In this document: in pieces, positions 48,421-56,765 of the stretch
How the letters are laid out: every line of letters starts with the position of its first letter
Position numbering within the stretch: the stretch's first letter is position 1
The notes under the pieces: model-generated
Told to the model about the DNA's origin: nothing
What the model saw: only the letters and a program-made list of their open reading frames with translations
Database searches by the model: none
Translations under genes and position numbers: made by a program
Source: Schlegelella_A sp038231215
GTDB lineage: Bacteria; Pseudomonadota; Gammaproteobacteria; Burkholderiales; Burkholderiaceae_C
Direction of reading: 5' to 3'
NCBI GenBank assembly: GCA_038231215.1
Contig: JBBRLS010000003.1
Coordinates: 62,001-126,000 of the forward strand
DNA: 64,000 bases

Positions 48421-49689
48421 TCAAGTGGGGCGCCGTTCCCACGTCGCGGCGAAGAAGCCGTCGCTGCCGTGGCGGTGCGTCCACAGGCGAAGATCGTTGC
48501 CGCTGACGAGCGCCCCGGCATCACCGACCTGGGCCCGGTTCAGCAGGTCCAGCGCCGGCAGGTGCGTGAACGAAGTGCCGAGCTCGCCGGCGTCGAAGTC
48601 CGCGGCGACGGCCTCGTCTTCCTCGAACAGCGGGCTGCAGGTTGCATAGACGAGCCGGCCGCCGGGCTTGAGCAGCCGGGCCGCCGCATCGAGGATCTTG
48701 CGCTGCTGCTCGCCGAGGCCGGCCAGCGACTCGGGGCTCTGCCGCCACTTCAGGTCGGGGTTGCGGCGCAGAGTGCCCAGGCCGGTGCAGGGCGCATCGA
48801 CCAGCACCCGGTCGACCTTGCCGGCGAGGCGCTTGATGCGGTCGTCGCGCTCGTGCGCGATCTGCACCGGATAGACGTTCGACAGGCCGCTGCGCGCCAG
48901 CCGCGGCTTCAGCGCCGCGAGCCGGTGCCCCGAGATGTCGAAGGCATAGAGGCGGCCGGTGTTGCGCATCTGCGCCCCGAGCGCGAGCGTCTTGCCGCCG
49001 GCACCGGCGCAGAAGTCGACCACCATCTCGCCGCGCCTGGCGCCGGTGAGCAGGGCGAGCAGCTGGCTGCCTTCGTCCTGGACCTCGATCCAGCCGTCGG
49101 TGAAGACCTCGAGCTTCTGCAGCGACGGCTTGCCCTCGACCCGCAGGCCGGCCGGCGAGTACCGCGTCGGCTCGGCGGCGATGCCCGCGGCGCGCAAACG
49201 GGACAAGGCATCGTCGCGGCTCGCCTTGGCGACGTTGACGCGCAGATCCAGCGGCGCCGGCCCGTCGATGCTCTCGGCCCAGGGCCAGAATTCGTCGCCG
49301 AGCTGCGCCTGCATGCGTTCGGCGAACCACTCCGGCAGGTTGTGGCGCAGCGCCTCGGGCAGGCCGTCGCGCGGCGTCGCCTTGCTGCGCTCGAGCCAGG
49401 CGATCTCGCCTTCGCTCATCGCCGCGCGCAGGAAGCCGGCGTTGCCCTGCCAGGCCAGCAGCACCAGGCGCCGCTCCTGCTCGCCGCTGCCCGACCGGGC
49501 GAGGTGCCGCAGCAGCGGCAGCTCGCGGAGCACGTCGAACACGGTCTCGGCGAGGGTATGTCGCTCGCGCGAGCCGAGCGCCCGCGATTCGCGGAAGAAG
49601 TCGGAGACGACGCGGTCGGCCGGGTGCTCGAAGCGCAGGACGCGGTGCACGAGATCGGTCGCCGCCTCGAGCAGGGCGTTGGGATGCAT
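48421..49689 (-). CDS. 16S rRNA m5C methyltransferase, RsmB/NOP family
   Basis: A 422-residue SAM-dependent RNA methyltransferase. N-terminal NusB-like helical part, then FTDGWIEVQDEGSQLLALL, motif I DFCAGAGGKTLALG, the motif IV cysteine in DAPCTGLGTLRRNPDLKW and the motif VI catalytic cysteine in YATCSPLFEEDE. Probably RsmB (C967) or a near relative; the N-terminal domain is shorter than in E. coli RsmB. Start at 49689 (MHPNALLEAATDLVHRVLRF). Divergent from the DUF1345 gene by 21 bp. Confidence 0.9.
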   Translation of the reverse strand: MHPNALLEAATDLVHRVLRFEHPADRVVSDFFRESRALGSRERHTLAETVFDVLRELPLLRHLARSGSGEQERRLVLLAWQGNAGFLRAAMSEGEIAWLERSKATPRDGLPEALRHNLPEWFAERMQAQLGDEFWPWAESIDGPAPLDLRVNVAKASRDDALSRLRAAGIAAEPTRYSPAGLRVEGKPSLQKLEVFTDGWIEVQDEGSQLLALLTGARRGEMVVDFCAGAGGKTLALGAQMRNTGRLYAFDISGHRLAALKPRLARSGLSNVYPVQIAHERDDRIKRLAGKVDRVLVDAPCTGLGTLRRNPDLKWRQSPESLAGLGEQQRKILDAAARLLKPGGRLVYATCSPLFEEDEAVAADFDAGELGTSFTHLPALDLLNRAQVGDAGALVSGNDLRLWTHRHGSDGFFAATWERRPT

Positions 49690-49710
49690 CGGCGCGATTA
49701 TCCTTGCCGG

Positions 49711-50394
49711 GTGACCCGACGCTCCCCGCCGACATCCGCCAAGGCCAGGCGCGCCATCCCGATCCTTCCCCATCATCGGCTGCTGATCTGCGCCGTGCTC
49801 GGTGGGGTCGTCGGTGCTGCCTGGCCCGACGTGAGGACATTGCTCTCGCGCGCCCTGATCGGCTGGAACGTCGCCACCTGGTCGTACCTTCTCTCGGTGC
49901 TGTTCCTGCTGCTGCGTGCCGACGCCGGGCACATGAAGCGGGTGGCGCTCGCGCAGGCCGAGAGCGCCGGGACCGTGTTGGCGATCGTCACCAGCGCGGC
50001 GGTTGCGAGCCTGGTCGCGGTGGTCTTCGAGCTGGCCGCTGCCAAGGCGGCGGCGCCCGGCGACATGCTGGTTCACGGCGTGTTCGCCGCGATCACCGTG
50101 ATCGGCTCGTGGCTGCTGCTGCCGGTGCTGTTCGCGCTGTCGTACGCCGCCACCTTCTACGCTCCCGACCCCGACCGCGGCCTGCAGTTTCCCGGCGCGA
50201 CCGATGGCTTCGAGCCCGATCACAGCGACTTCCTCTACTTCGCGTTCACCATCGCCGTGACCGCGCAGACCTCCGACGTCGCCGTATCGTCCCGGCAGAT
50301 GCGCCGCCTGGTGCTCTGGCACTCGGTTCTCTCCTTCGTGTTCAACACCACCATCCTCGCGTTCTCGATCAACGCGGCCGCCAGCTTTTTCTAG
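49711..50394 (+). CDS. DUF1345 family membrane protein
   Basis: A 227-residue protein with about five hydrophobic helices and the DUF1345 C-terminal signature DFLYFAFTIAVTAQTSDVAV, then LWHSVLSFVFNTTILAFSIN. GTG start at 49711. Function unknown in the family. It immediately precedes the promoter of the lipoprotein gene. Confidence 0.88.
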   Translation: MTRRSPPTSAKARRAIPILPHHRLLICAVLGGVVGAAWPDVRTLLSRALIGWNVATWSYLLSVLFLLLRADAGHMKRVALAQAESAGTVLAIVTSAAVASLVAVVFELAAAKAAAPGDMLVHGVFAAITVIGSWLLLPVLFALSYAATFYAPDPDRGLQFPGATDGFEPDHSDFLYFAFTIAVTAQTSDVAVSSRQMRRLVLWHSVLSFVFNTTILAFSINAAASFF

Positions 50395-50414
50395 GACGTC
50401 CGGGACCGAGCCGG

Positions 50415-50448
50415 TGTGACGCCGGTGTGACGCCGCGCCGCCTACAAC
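50415..50448 (+). promoter_or_regulatory. SARP-type operator/promoter 1
   Basis: TGTGACG occurs at 50415-50421 and 50426-50432, an 11-bp period, followed by 9 nt and CTACAAC (50442-50448), whose TACAAC is a -10-like hexamer 46 bases before the ATG. A GC hairpin follows (50456-50474). The same module with the same spacings lies before the gene at 56766. Direct repeats with 11-bp period just before a -10 box are the known SARP-binding pattern. Confidence 0.7.
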
Positions 50449-50488
50449 CCCGGCAGGCCCCGAGGTCCGGGGCCGAGCGGAGGGCGAC

Positions 50489-52246
50489 ATGGCGATAGGG
50501 CATCGGGTCGGCGGCGTGCTGGCGGCGGCAATTTTCGGCTTCATCCTGGCAGCTTGCGGCGGCGGTGGCAGCGGCAGTCCGCCACCGGCGGGCGACACGA
50601 CACCGCCCTCGGTGCTGACGACATCGCCGGCCGCGGGCGCGGGCGGCGTGGCGGCAACGACCGCCGTCTCGGTCACCTTCTCCGAGAGCATCGACCCGAG
50701 CACGCTGACGACGGCGAGCTTCAGCGTCGCCGCTGCCGGCAACGCGGTCGCCGGCAGCGTCGCCGCTAGCGGCGCGGTCGCCACCTTCACGCCGGCGGCG
50801 CCGCTCGCGGCCGGCACGAGCTTCGTCGTGACGGTCTCGACCGCGGTCAAGGACAGCGCCGGCAACCCGCTGGCGGCGCCGCACGGCTGGAGCTTCGCCA
50901 CCGCCGCGACGCTGCGCTCGTGGAGCATGCCGGTGCCGCTCGAGCTCGCCGACGGCGCGGCCGGCCAACTGTCCGTTGCCGCGGCGATGGACGACGACCC
51001 GACGACGGCAGCGGTGCAGGCCACCGCCGTCTGGGTCCAGCACGACGGTGTCCAGCCCAGCATCTACGCCAATCGGCTGGTCGGCGGCGTCTGGCAGGGC
51101 GCCGCCTTGCTCGAGAACGACACCGTGGTCGGCGGCGCCAGCGCCGGCGGCGTGAGCGCACCGCGGGTCAAGATGGGCGCCCTCGGCCGCGCCGTCACGA
51201 CCTGGATCCGCGACAACGGCAACGCCAGCTACTCGATCTGGGCCTTCGCCCACGACCAGCCGGCGGTCGCCGCGGCGGCTCGCCTGATCGGCGGCGGCGG
51301 CACCGCCAGCGACCCGCAGGTGAGCTTCGACGGCGACGGCCACGACGCCTTCGCCGTCTGGACCGAATACGACACGGGCCGCGCCCCGCCCGCCTTCCGA
51401 ATCACCCAGCGGCAGTTCCTCTACGCCGCCTGCGACCTGATCGTCAACTGCGCCTGGGACCAGAACAACTTCGGGTGGCGCGCGACGACGCTGATCGAGA
51501 CCGCGCCGGAAGACGCGATTTCGCCGCAGGTCTCCGGCTTCGGCCAGCGCAACGCGGTCGCGGTATGGGGCAAGGCGCAGGGCGCGTTCGGCCTCGAGCT
51601 CTGGGCCGCGACGCACGCCTTCGCCACGGACTGGGGCATCCCGGTGCGCGTCAACACGTCGGCCAACCGGGTCGAGAAATGGGTCGTCGCCGCCGCCCCC
51701 GACGGCAGCGCCACCGCGGTCTGGATCGAGTCGGTGGCCGGACGCCGGACCCTGTTCGCCAGCCGCCTCGGTGGCGCCGGCTGGTCGACGCCGCTGGCCC
51801 TCGACGACCCCGCCGGCGCGCAGGCCGATGAGCCCCAGGTCGTCGTCGACCGGAACGGCAACGCCCTCGTCGCGTGGGTCCAGTTCGCCGCCGGCGCCTG
51901 GGGCGTGCAGGCGCGGCGCTGCCCGCCGGGAGCCCTCTCCGGCTGCACGGCCGTCGTGCGGATCGCCGGCCCGGCCGGCAACGCCGAGCAGCCTCGGCTC
52001 GCCGGCTCGCCCGGCGGCGACGCGATGGTCGTCTGGCTCCAGGCCGATGCGGCTGGCCAACGTGGCCTCTACGCCAGCGGCTACACGCCGGCCGGCGGCT
52101 GGGCGGCGAGCGCCGACCGGGTCGACGCCGGGGGCGGCATGGCCGGCGCCCAGGTGGCGATCGACAAGGCGGGCATCGCCACCCTGGCCTGGAGCAAGCT
52201 CGATCCAGCCGGCAAGCAGAGCATCTATGCCAGCCGTTATCGCTGA
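50489..52246 (+). CDS. Large lipoprotein with bacterial Ig-like (Big_5) domain
   Basis: A 585-residue exported lipoprotein: signal helix (VLAAAIFGFILAAC) with lipobox LAAC, a Gly/Ser linker (GGGGSGSPPPAGD), a Big_5 domain (TTPPSVLTTSPAAGAGGVA... to about residue 125), then four or more repeats of a blade-like motif such as AVWVQHDG..QPSIYANRL, DAFAVWTEYD, TAVWIESVAGRRTLFASRL, LVAWVQFAAGAWGVQAR and MVVWLQADAAGQRGLYAS, suggesting a beta-propeller. Binding role inferred. It is preceded by the SARP-type promoter module and followed by the regulator gene. Confidence 0.82.
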   Translation: MAIGHRVGGVLAAAIFGFILAACGGGGSGSPPPAGDTTPPSVLTTSPAAGAGGVAATTAVSVTFSESIDPSTLTTASFSVAAAGNAVAGSVAASGAVATFTPAAPLAAGTSFVVTVSTAVKDSAGNPLAAPHGWSFATAATLRSWSMPVPLELADGAAGQLSVAAAMDDDPTTAAVQATAVWVQHDGVQPSIYANRLVGGVWQGAALLENDTVVGGASAGGVSAPRVKMGALGRAVTTWIRDNGNASYSIWAFAHDQPAVAAAARLIGGGGTASDPQVSFDGDGHDAFAVWTEYDTGRAPPAFRITQRQFLYAACDLIVNCAWDQNNFGWRATTLIETAPEDAISPQVSGFGQRNAVAVWGKAQGAFGLELWAATHAFATDWGIPVRVNTSANRVEKWVVAAAPDGSATAVWIESVAGRRTLFASRLGGAGWSTPLALDDPAGAQADEPQVVVDRNGNALVAWVQFAAGAWGVQARRCPPGALSGCTAVVRIAGPAGNAEQPRLAGSPGGDAMVVWLQADAAGQRGLYASGYTPAGGWAASADRVDAGGGMAGAQVAIDKAGIATLAWSKLDPAGKQSIYASRYR

Positions 52247-52329
52247 GCCCGAGACTATGCTGCGCCACGCAGGCCGCTGACCGACGAGCCGTGCGCATCC
52301 GCTTCGAAGGGGACTTCGCGTCGCCGTCC

Positions 52330-55300
52330 ATGCCCGCCGCCTCCGCCCGCTTCGACCTGCTGCAGCTCGGCCGCGAGCCGCGCCTCGTGCGCGCCGACGG
52401 CACGGTCGGCATGCTCGAGCAGAAGGACGCGCTGTTGCTCGCCTACCTGGCGGTCGAGGGCCCGACGCCGCGCCGGCGGCTGGCCACGCTGCTCTGGCCC
52501 GACGTCGACGACGAGCGCGCGCGCGCCAACCTGCGCCAGCGCCTGTTCCGCCTGCGCAAGTCGCTCGGCCGCGAGCTGCTCGAAGGTGGCGAGGTCACCG
52601 GTCTCTGCACCGACCTCCGGATCGAACTCGAGGCCACCGACGGCGACGCCGGGGCCTTCCTGGGCGGCCTCGGGGAGCCGCTCGCGGGCGAGCTCGCGGA
52701 GTGGCTGGAGCGGGTCCGCGAGCAGCGCCGCACGGGCCGGATCCGCGCCCTCGGCGACGAGTCGAGCCGCCTCGAGGTTGCGGGCCAGCTGGTCGCGGCA
52801 CTGGCCGCGGCCGAGCGCCTGGTCGACCTCGACCCGACCTCCGAGCATGCCCATCGGCGGCTGATGCGCCTGCACTACCTGCGCGGCGATCGCGCCGCAG
52901 CGCTCGCCGCCTTCGACCGCTGCTGCGACGTACTCGAGCGCGCCCTCGGCGTCGCCCCCGACGGCGAGACCGAGGCGCTGCGCGCGCGCGTCGCCGAAAG
53001 CAGCCTGCCGGGCGAGGGTTCGCAGCCGCGGCCCTTGCCGGTGAGCGTGCTGCGGCCGCCGCGCCTCGTCGGCCGCGAGGCCGAGTGGCAACGGCTGCAC
53101 GCCGACTGGTCGGCCGGGCACCCGAGCCTGGTCGCCGGCGAAGCCGGCCTCGGCAAAACCCGACTGGTGAGCGACTTCGCCCGCGCCCAGCCCGGTGCGC
53201 TGGCGGTCGACGCGCGGCCGGGCGATGCGCGTGTGCCGCATACCCTGCTCTCGCGCCTGCTCCGCCTGCTGCTCGCGCGCCTCAACCAACCGCTCGCCGT
53301 CGGCGTGGCCGCCGAGCTCGCGCCCCTGCTGCCCGAGCTCGGCAGCACAGCGCCCCGGCGCAGCGCCGGCAACGCCGCCTTCGCCGCCGCAGTGGAGGCG
53401 GCCTTGCGCCAAGGCCAGGCCGAAGGCATCTCGGGCCTGATCGTCGACGACCTGCAGTTCGCCGATGCCGCCAGCGTCGAGGCGATGCAGCAGCTCGCAG
53501 CCGCCGGCCTCGGCCTGCGCTGGATCGTCGCCTTCCGCGCCCACGAACTCGCGCCGGCAGCGCAAGCCTTCCACGACCGCCTGCTCGGCGTGCATGGCGC
53601 CCGCCTCCAGGTGCTGCAGCCGCTGGCCGTCGATCAGGTTGGCGTGCTGATCGATTCGCTCGATGTCGCCGGCTTCGAGACCGCCCGGCTGGCGCCGGCG
53701 CTCGCCCGCCACACCGGCGGCAATCCGATGTTCCTGCTCGAGACGCTGAAGCTGATGCTGGCGCCGGCGGCAGGCACGTCGCGGCCCGAAGCCGGCAACG
53801 CATCGACGGCGCCACTGCCGGCTCGTTTGCCGGCGGCGTCCGGCGTTGTCCACCTGATCAGCCAACGCATCGGCCGGCTGTCGCCGATGGCGGTGAAGCT
53901 GGCGCGCTGCGCCGCGATCGCCGGCGCCGATTTCTCGGCCGAGCTCGCGGCGTCGGTGCTCGGCCTGCGGGCGATCGACCTGAGCGACGCCTGGAGCGAG
54001 CTCGACGCGGCCCAGGTGCTGTGCGAAGGCGCGTTCGCCCACGACCTCATCTTCGAAGCGGCGCGGGGCTCGGTGCCGGCGCCGATCGCGCGCCAGCTGC
54101 ACGTCGAGATGGCCGCCTTTCTGGAAACACGCACCGCCGAGCCAGCGCACATCGCCCAGCACTGGCGCGACGCCGGCGAATCGCTGAAGGCCCTGCCCTG
54201 GCTGGTCGCCGCCGCCGGCCGCGCCAGCGCCGCCTGGCGGCCGGCCGAGGAAGGCGCCCTGCTGCTGCTCGCCGCGCGCATCGCCCGCCACGAAGGCAAG
54301 GACCGGGCACGCGCCTTCGATCTGCTCCGCCAGGCGCATCGGGCGCATCTGCAGGCGAGCCTGGGCAGCCCGGCGCATCTCGAATGCCTCGACCTGCTCG
54401 CCGCGCTCGCCCTCGATCCGCTCGAGCATGGCTATGCCCACTTCGCCCGCGCCGACATGTCGGGTCAGCTGGCAGATGGCATCGCCGCGGAGACCGAGGC
54501 ACGTCGCGGCCTGGCGGCGATCGCCGGCGAAAGCGGCCGCGCCGCCGACGAGCTTCTTCTCGACCTGACCTCGGCCCTGGCCAACGGCCTGTTCCTCCAG
54601 GACCGGCCTGGCGCCGGCGCCGATGCGGTGCGCGCGGTCGAGTCGCGAATGCTCTCGCTTGGCGACCGGCGCCGCGAGATCGAGCACTACGCCAACCTCG
54701 GCGTCCTGCTCGATGCCGGCAATCGCCACATCGAGGCGCAGGCGGCGCTCGGCCACGTCATCTCGTTGACCCGGGCCGAGGGCGACCGGACCAGCGAGCT
54801 GGTCGTGCTCTCCAACCTCGGGTCGAGCCTGCACGACGTCGGCAAGGTCGCCGCGGCGCTGCTGCCGCTGCGCGAAGCCCTGTCCCTGAAGGAACGCTAT
54901 CCCGAGCTGCGCACCAGCGCCGTGTTCCTGCAAGTGCAGCTGGGCAGCATGCACCGCGCCCTCGGCGAGTACCCTGAAGCACTGCGCTGGCTGAGCGAGG
55001 GCCTGGCGATCCTCGGCGAGTACGTGCCCCAGGTGGTCGGCGCCGCGCACCACGCCCTGGCCCGGCTCTGGCTCGACCTGGGGCAGACGGCGCGGGCCCG
55101 GCAGGAGCTGCAGCGGGCGCTGTCCATCGCCTCGGGACCGCCGATGTTCCGCGCCCTGGCCCAGCTGTTCGCCGCCAGGATGGCGCTGGCGCAAGGCCAG
55201 CGCGGCGCCGCTGCCGACGCCCTCGCGGCCGCCGGCGCCTTCATCATCGACTCGACGCGCTATGCGGTGCGAGCCCAGGCCGCCCTGCTCTCGGGACAGC

Positions 55301-55698
55301 TCCTGGAGCCTGAGGCCGCGTATTCGGGCGCCCTGGCCGTTGCGCGCGAAGCCGGGCGGCTGCACATGATGGGCGTGCGCATCGATGCGCTCGTCTGCGC
55401 GGCGCGCGCGGCAACGGTCGGGGGCCGCAAGGCGCTAGCGGCGAGCCACGCACTCGAGGCGCTCGGCCTCTGGCCCGAGCACGCGCCGGACGGGCTCTAC
55501 ATCGGCGAGGTCTGGCTGGCTGCGCTCGACAGCATCGACGATGCCGGCGCCTCGAACGCGATCCTCGCCGACGCCGTCCGCTGGATCACGGCGACGGCGG
55601 CGCGCCTGCCCGACGAGTTCCGCGAGGCCTTCATCGATCGCAATCCGATCAACCGGGCCCTCCTGACGCGGCCCGCGGCGCGGCCGCCCTCCACATGA
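52330..55698 (+). CDS. SARP-like transcriptional regulator (BTAD, ATPase, TPR)
   Basis: A 1122-residue AfsR-like regulator. N-terminal winged helix with BTAD: LLLAYLAVEGPTPRRRLATLLWPD then RANLRQRLFRLRKSLG, LVDLDPTSEHAHRRLMRLHYLRGD. A STAND/AAA ATPase follows with Walker A GEAGLGKTRL at about 271-280 and Walker B LIVDDLQFAD at about 371. The C-terminal half is TPR-like helices. Such proteins bind 11-bp direct repeats near -10 boxes; matching sites precede the two flanking lipoprotein genes. A GTG at 52291 would add 13 residues. Typical of actinomycetes, but similar BTAD proteins occur in betaproteobacteria. Confidence 0.88.
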   Translation: MPAASARFDLLQLGREPRLVRADGTVGMLEQKDALLLAYLAVEGPTPRRRLATLLWPDVDDERARANLRQRLFRLRKSLGRELLEGGEVTGLCTDLRIELEATDGDAGAFLGGLGEPLAGELAEWLERVREQRRTGRIRALGDESSRLEVAGQLVAALAAAERLVDLDPTSEHAHRRLMRLHYLRGDRAAALAAFDRCCDVLERALGVAPDGETEALRARVAESSLPGEGSQPRPLPVSVLRPPRLVGREAEWQRLHADWSAGHPSLVAGEAGLGKTRLVSDFARAQPGALAVDARPGDARVPHTLLSRLLRLLLARLNQPLAVGVAAELAPLLPELGSTAPRRSAGNAAFAAAVEAALRQGQAEGISGLIVDDLQFADAASVEAMQQLAAAGLGLRWIVAFRAHELAPAAQAFHDRLLGVHGARLQVLQPLAVDQVGVLIDSLDVAGFETARLAPALARHTGGNPMFLLETLKLMLAPAAGTSRPEAGNASTAPLPARLPAASGVVHLISQRIGRLSPMAVKLARCAAIAGADFSAELAASVLGLRAIDLSDAWSELDAAQVLCEGAFAHDLIFEAARGSVPAPIARQLHVEMAAFLETRTAEPAHIAQHWRDAGESLKALPWLVAAAGRASAAWRPAEEGALLLLAARIARHEGKDRARAFDLLRQAHRAHLQASLGSPAHLECLDLLAALALDPLEHGYAHFARADMSGQLADGIAAETEARRGLAAIAGESGRAADELLLDLTSALANGLFLQDRPGAGADAVRAVESRMLSLGDRRREIEHYANLGVLLDAGNRHIEAQAALGHVISLTRAEGDRTSELVVLSNLGSSLHDVGKVAAALLPLREALSLKERYPELRTSAVFLQVQLGSMHRALGEYPEALRWLSEGLAILGEYVPQVVGAAHHALARLWLDLGQTARARQELQRALSIASGPPMFRALAQLFAARMALAQGQRGAAADALAAAGAFIIDSTRYAVRAQAALLSGQLLEPEAAYSGALAVAREAGRLHMMGVRIDALVCAARAATVGGRKALAASHALEALGLWPEHAPDGLYIGEVWLAALDSIDDAGASNAILADAVRWITATAARLPDEFREAFIDRNPINRALLTRPAARPPST

Positions 55699-55716
55699 CA
55701 TGACGAGACGCCGACC

Positions 55717-56673
55717 ATGAAGAAAGGCATCGCCCGCATCGGCGCCGTCACCCTCGCCTGCAGCCTCGCCCTCGCGCCGATGCAGAGCGAGGCGATCGCG
55801 CCGATCCTGCTGCTGCTGGTCAAGCAGATCGTCAAGGACGCGGCGCAGTCGATGCTCAAGGACCTGCTGCTCTCGAGCCTCAACGGCATGGGCTGCAAGG
55901 GCATGGCGATCGCCAATGCGCTGGAGGCACTCGACCTGCGCAAGGGCGGCGGGGGTGGAGTCGGCGGAATGATGGGCATGCTGGGCGGTGGAATGCCGAA
56001 GATGCCTGCCGGCGGCATGCCCGGTATGCCGGCCGGCATGGCGATGCCACAGCTGCCCGCGGGCATGTCCATGCCCGGCGGCATGGCGATGCCGCAGATG
56101 CCGGGGGGCATAGGCATTCCAGGCATGCCCGCGGGAATGCCTGGGATGGCCGGGATGGCAGGAATGCCGGGCCTGCCGGGGATGCCCGGAATGCTGGGCG
56201 GATCCGAGGGCGAAATGATGGCCCGGATGCGCGCCATGATGCCTAGCGGAGGGCAGCTCCCGGCAGGCACCGGCATCGACCCCGAGCAGATGGCTCGCAT
56301 CATGCAGGCGATGAGCCAGCCGCTCTCGCCGCCGGAAACGCTGGCGGTGATCGACGAGATGACCGAGGTCGGCTTCCTGCCGAAGGCGATGCAGGTCGAG
56401 TTGAAGGAATGCATGGTGCTCGTGCCGGCGTCGATCCCGGCGCTCGGCATGGGCATGGCGATGCTGAAGCCGGTGCTGCCGCAGCTTCGCCATGCACGCG
56501 AGCAGATGCAGGCGCTCTCGCCGAGCGAGCAGGAGGAGATCGGCGTGGCCATGGTCCAGGAGATGAAGTCGCTGCCGGCCTCGGAACGCAAGGCGCTGCT
56601 CGAGTTTCTCGACTCCGGCTTCTTCCCCAAGCGCACCAGCGACGCGGCGAAGGCGGCATTGGCAGCGGTATGA
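55717..56673 (+). CDS. Exported protein with Gly-Met-Pro-rich low-complexity region
   Basis: A 318-residue protein with signal peptide (IGAVTLACSLALAPMQSEA), a helical segment (ILLLLVKQIVKDAAQSMLKDLLLSSL, seen as one hydrophobic run) and, at about 78-165, a striking tract of GMP, GMPAGM and MPQ units, partly collagen-like Gly-X-Pro triplets (GMPGLPGMPGML). The C-terminal 130 residues are helical and charged (EQMARIMQAMSQPLSPPETL, SPSEQEEIGVAMVQEM). No family recognised. It follows the regulator gene after 18 bp, so is probably co-transcribed with it. Confidence 0.78.
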   Translation: MKKGIARIGAVTLACSLALAPMQSEAIAPILLLLVKQIVKDAAQSMLKDLLLSSLNGMGCKGMAIANALEALDLRKGGGGGVGGMMGMLGGGMPKMPAGGMPGMPAGMAMPQLPAGMSMPGGMAMPQMPGGIGIPGMPAGMPGMAGMAGMPGLPGMPGMLGGSEGEMMARMRAMMPSGGQLPAGTGIDPEQMARIMQAMSQPLSPPETLAVIDEMTEVGFLPKAMQVELKECMVLVPASIPALGMGMAMLKPVLPQLRHAREQMQALSPSEQEEIGVAMVQEMKSLPASERKALLEFLDSGFFPKRTSDAAKAALAAV

Positions 56674-56691
56674 CGAGGTTCGTCTTGGGAG

Positions 56692-56725
56692 CGTGACGCT
56701 CGTGTGACGGCGGGGGACCTACAAC
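56692..56725 (+). promoter_or_regulatory. SARP-type operator/promoter 2
   Basis: CGTGACG (56692-56698) and TGTGACG (56703-56709) have the same 11-bp period as site 1, followed by 9 nt and CTACAAC (56719-56725). TACAAC is again exactly 46 bases before the ATG. The leader again contains GCAGGCCCCGA and a hairpin (56734-56748). The outer copy has one mismatch to site 1. Confidence 0.7.
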
Positions 56726-56765
56726 GGGCGCAGGCCCCGAACCGGGGCGACGCCGGAGGTCTCCA

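Noticed and set aside
52255..55365. Very long minus-strand open frame (over 1000 codons) opposite the SARP-like gene
   Set aside because: It is Arg/Gly/Glu-rich without any domain, and mirrors a well-supported plus-strand gene. In such GC-rich DNA antisense frames stay open by codon bias.
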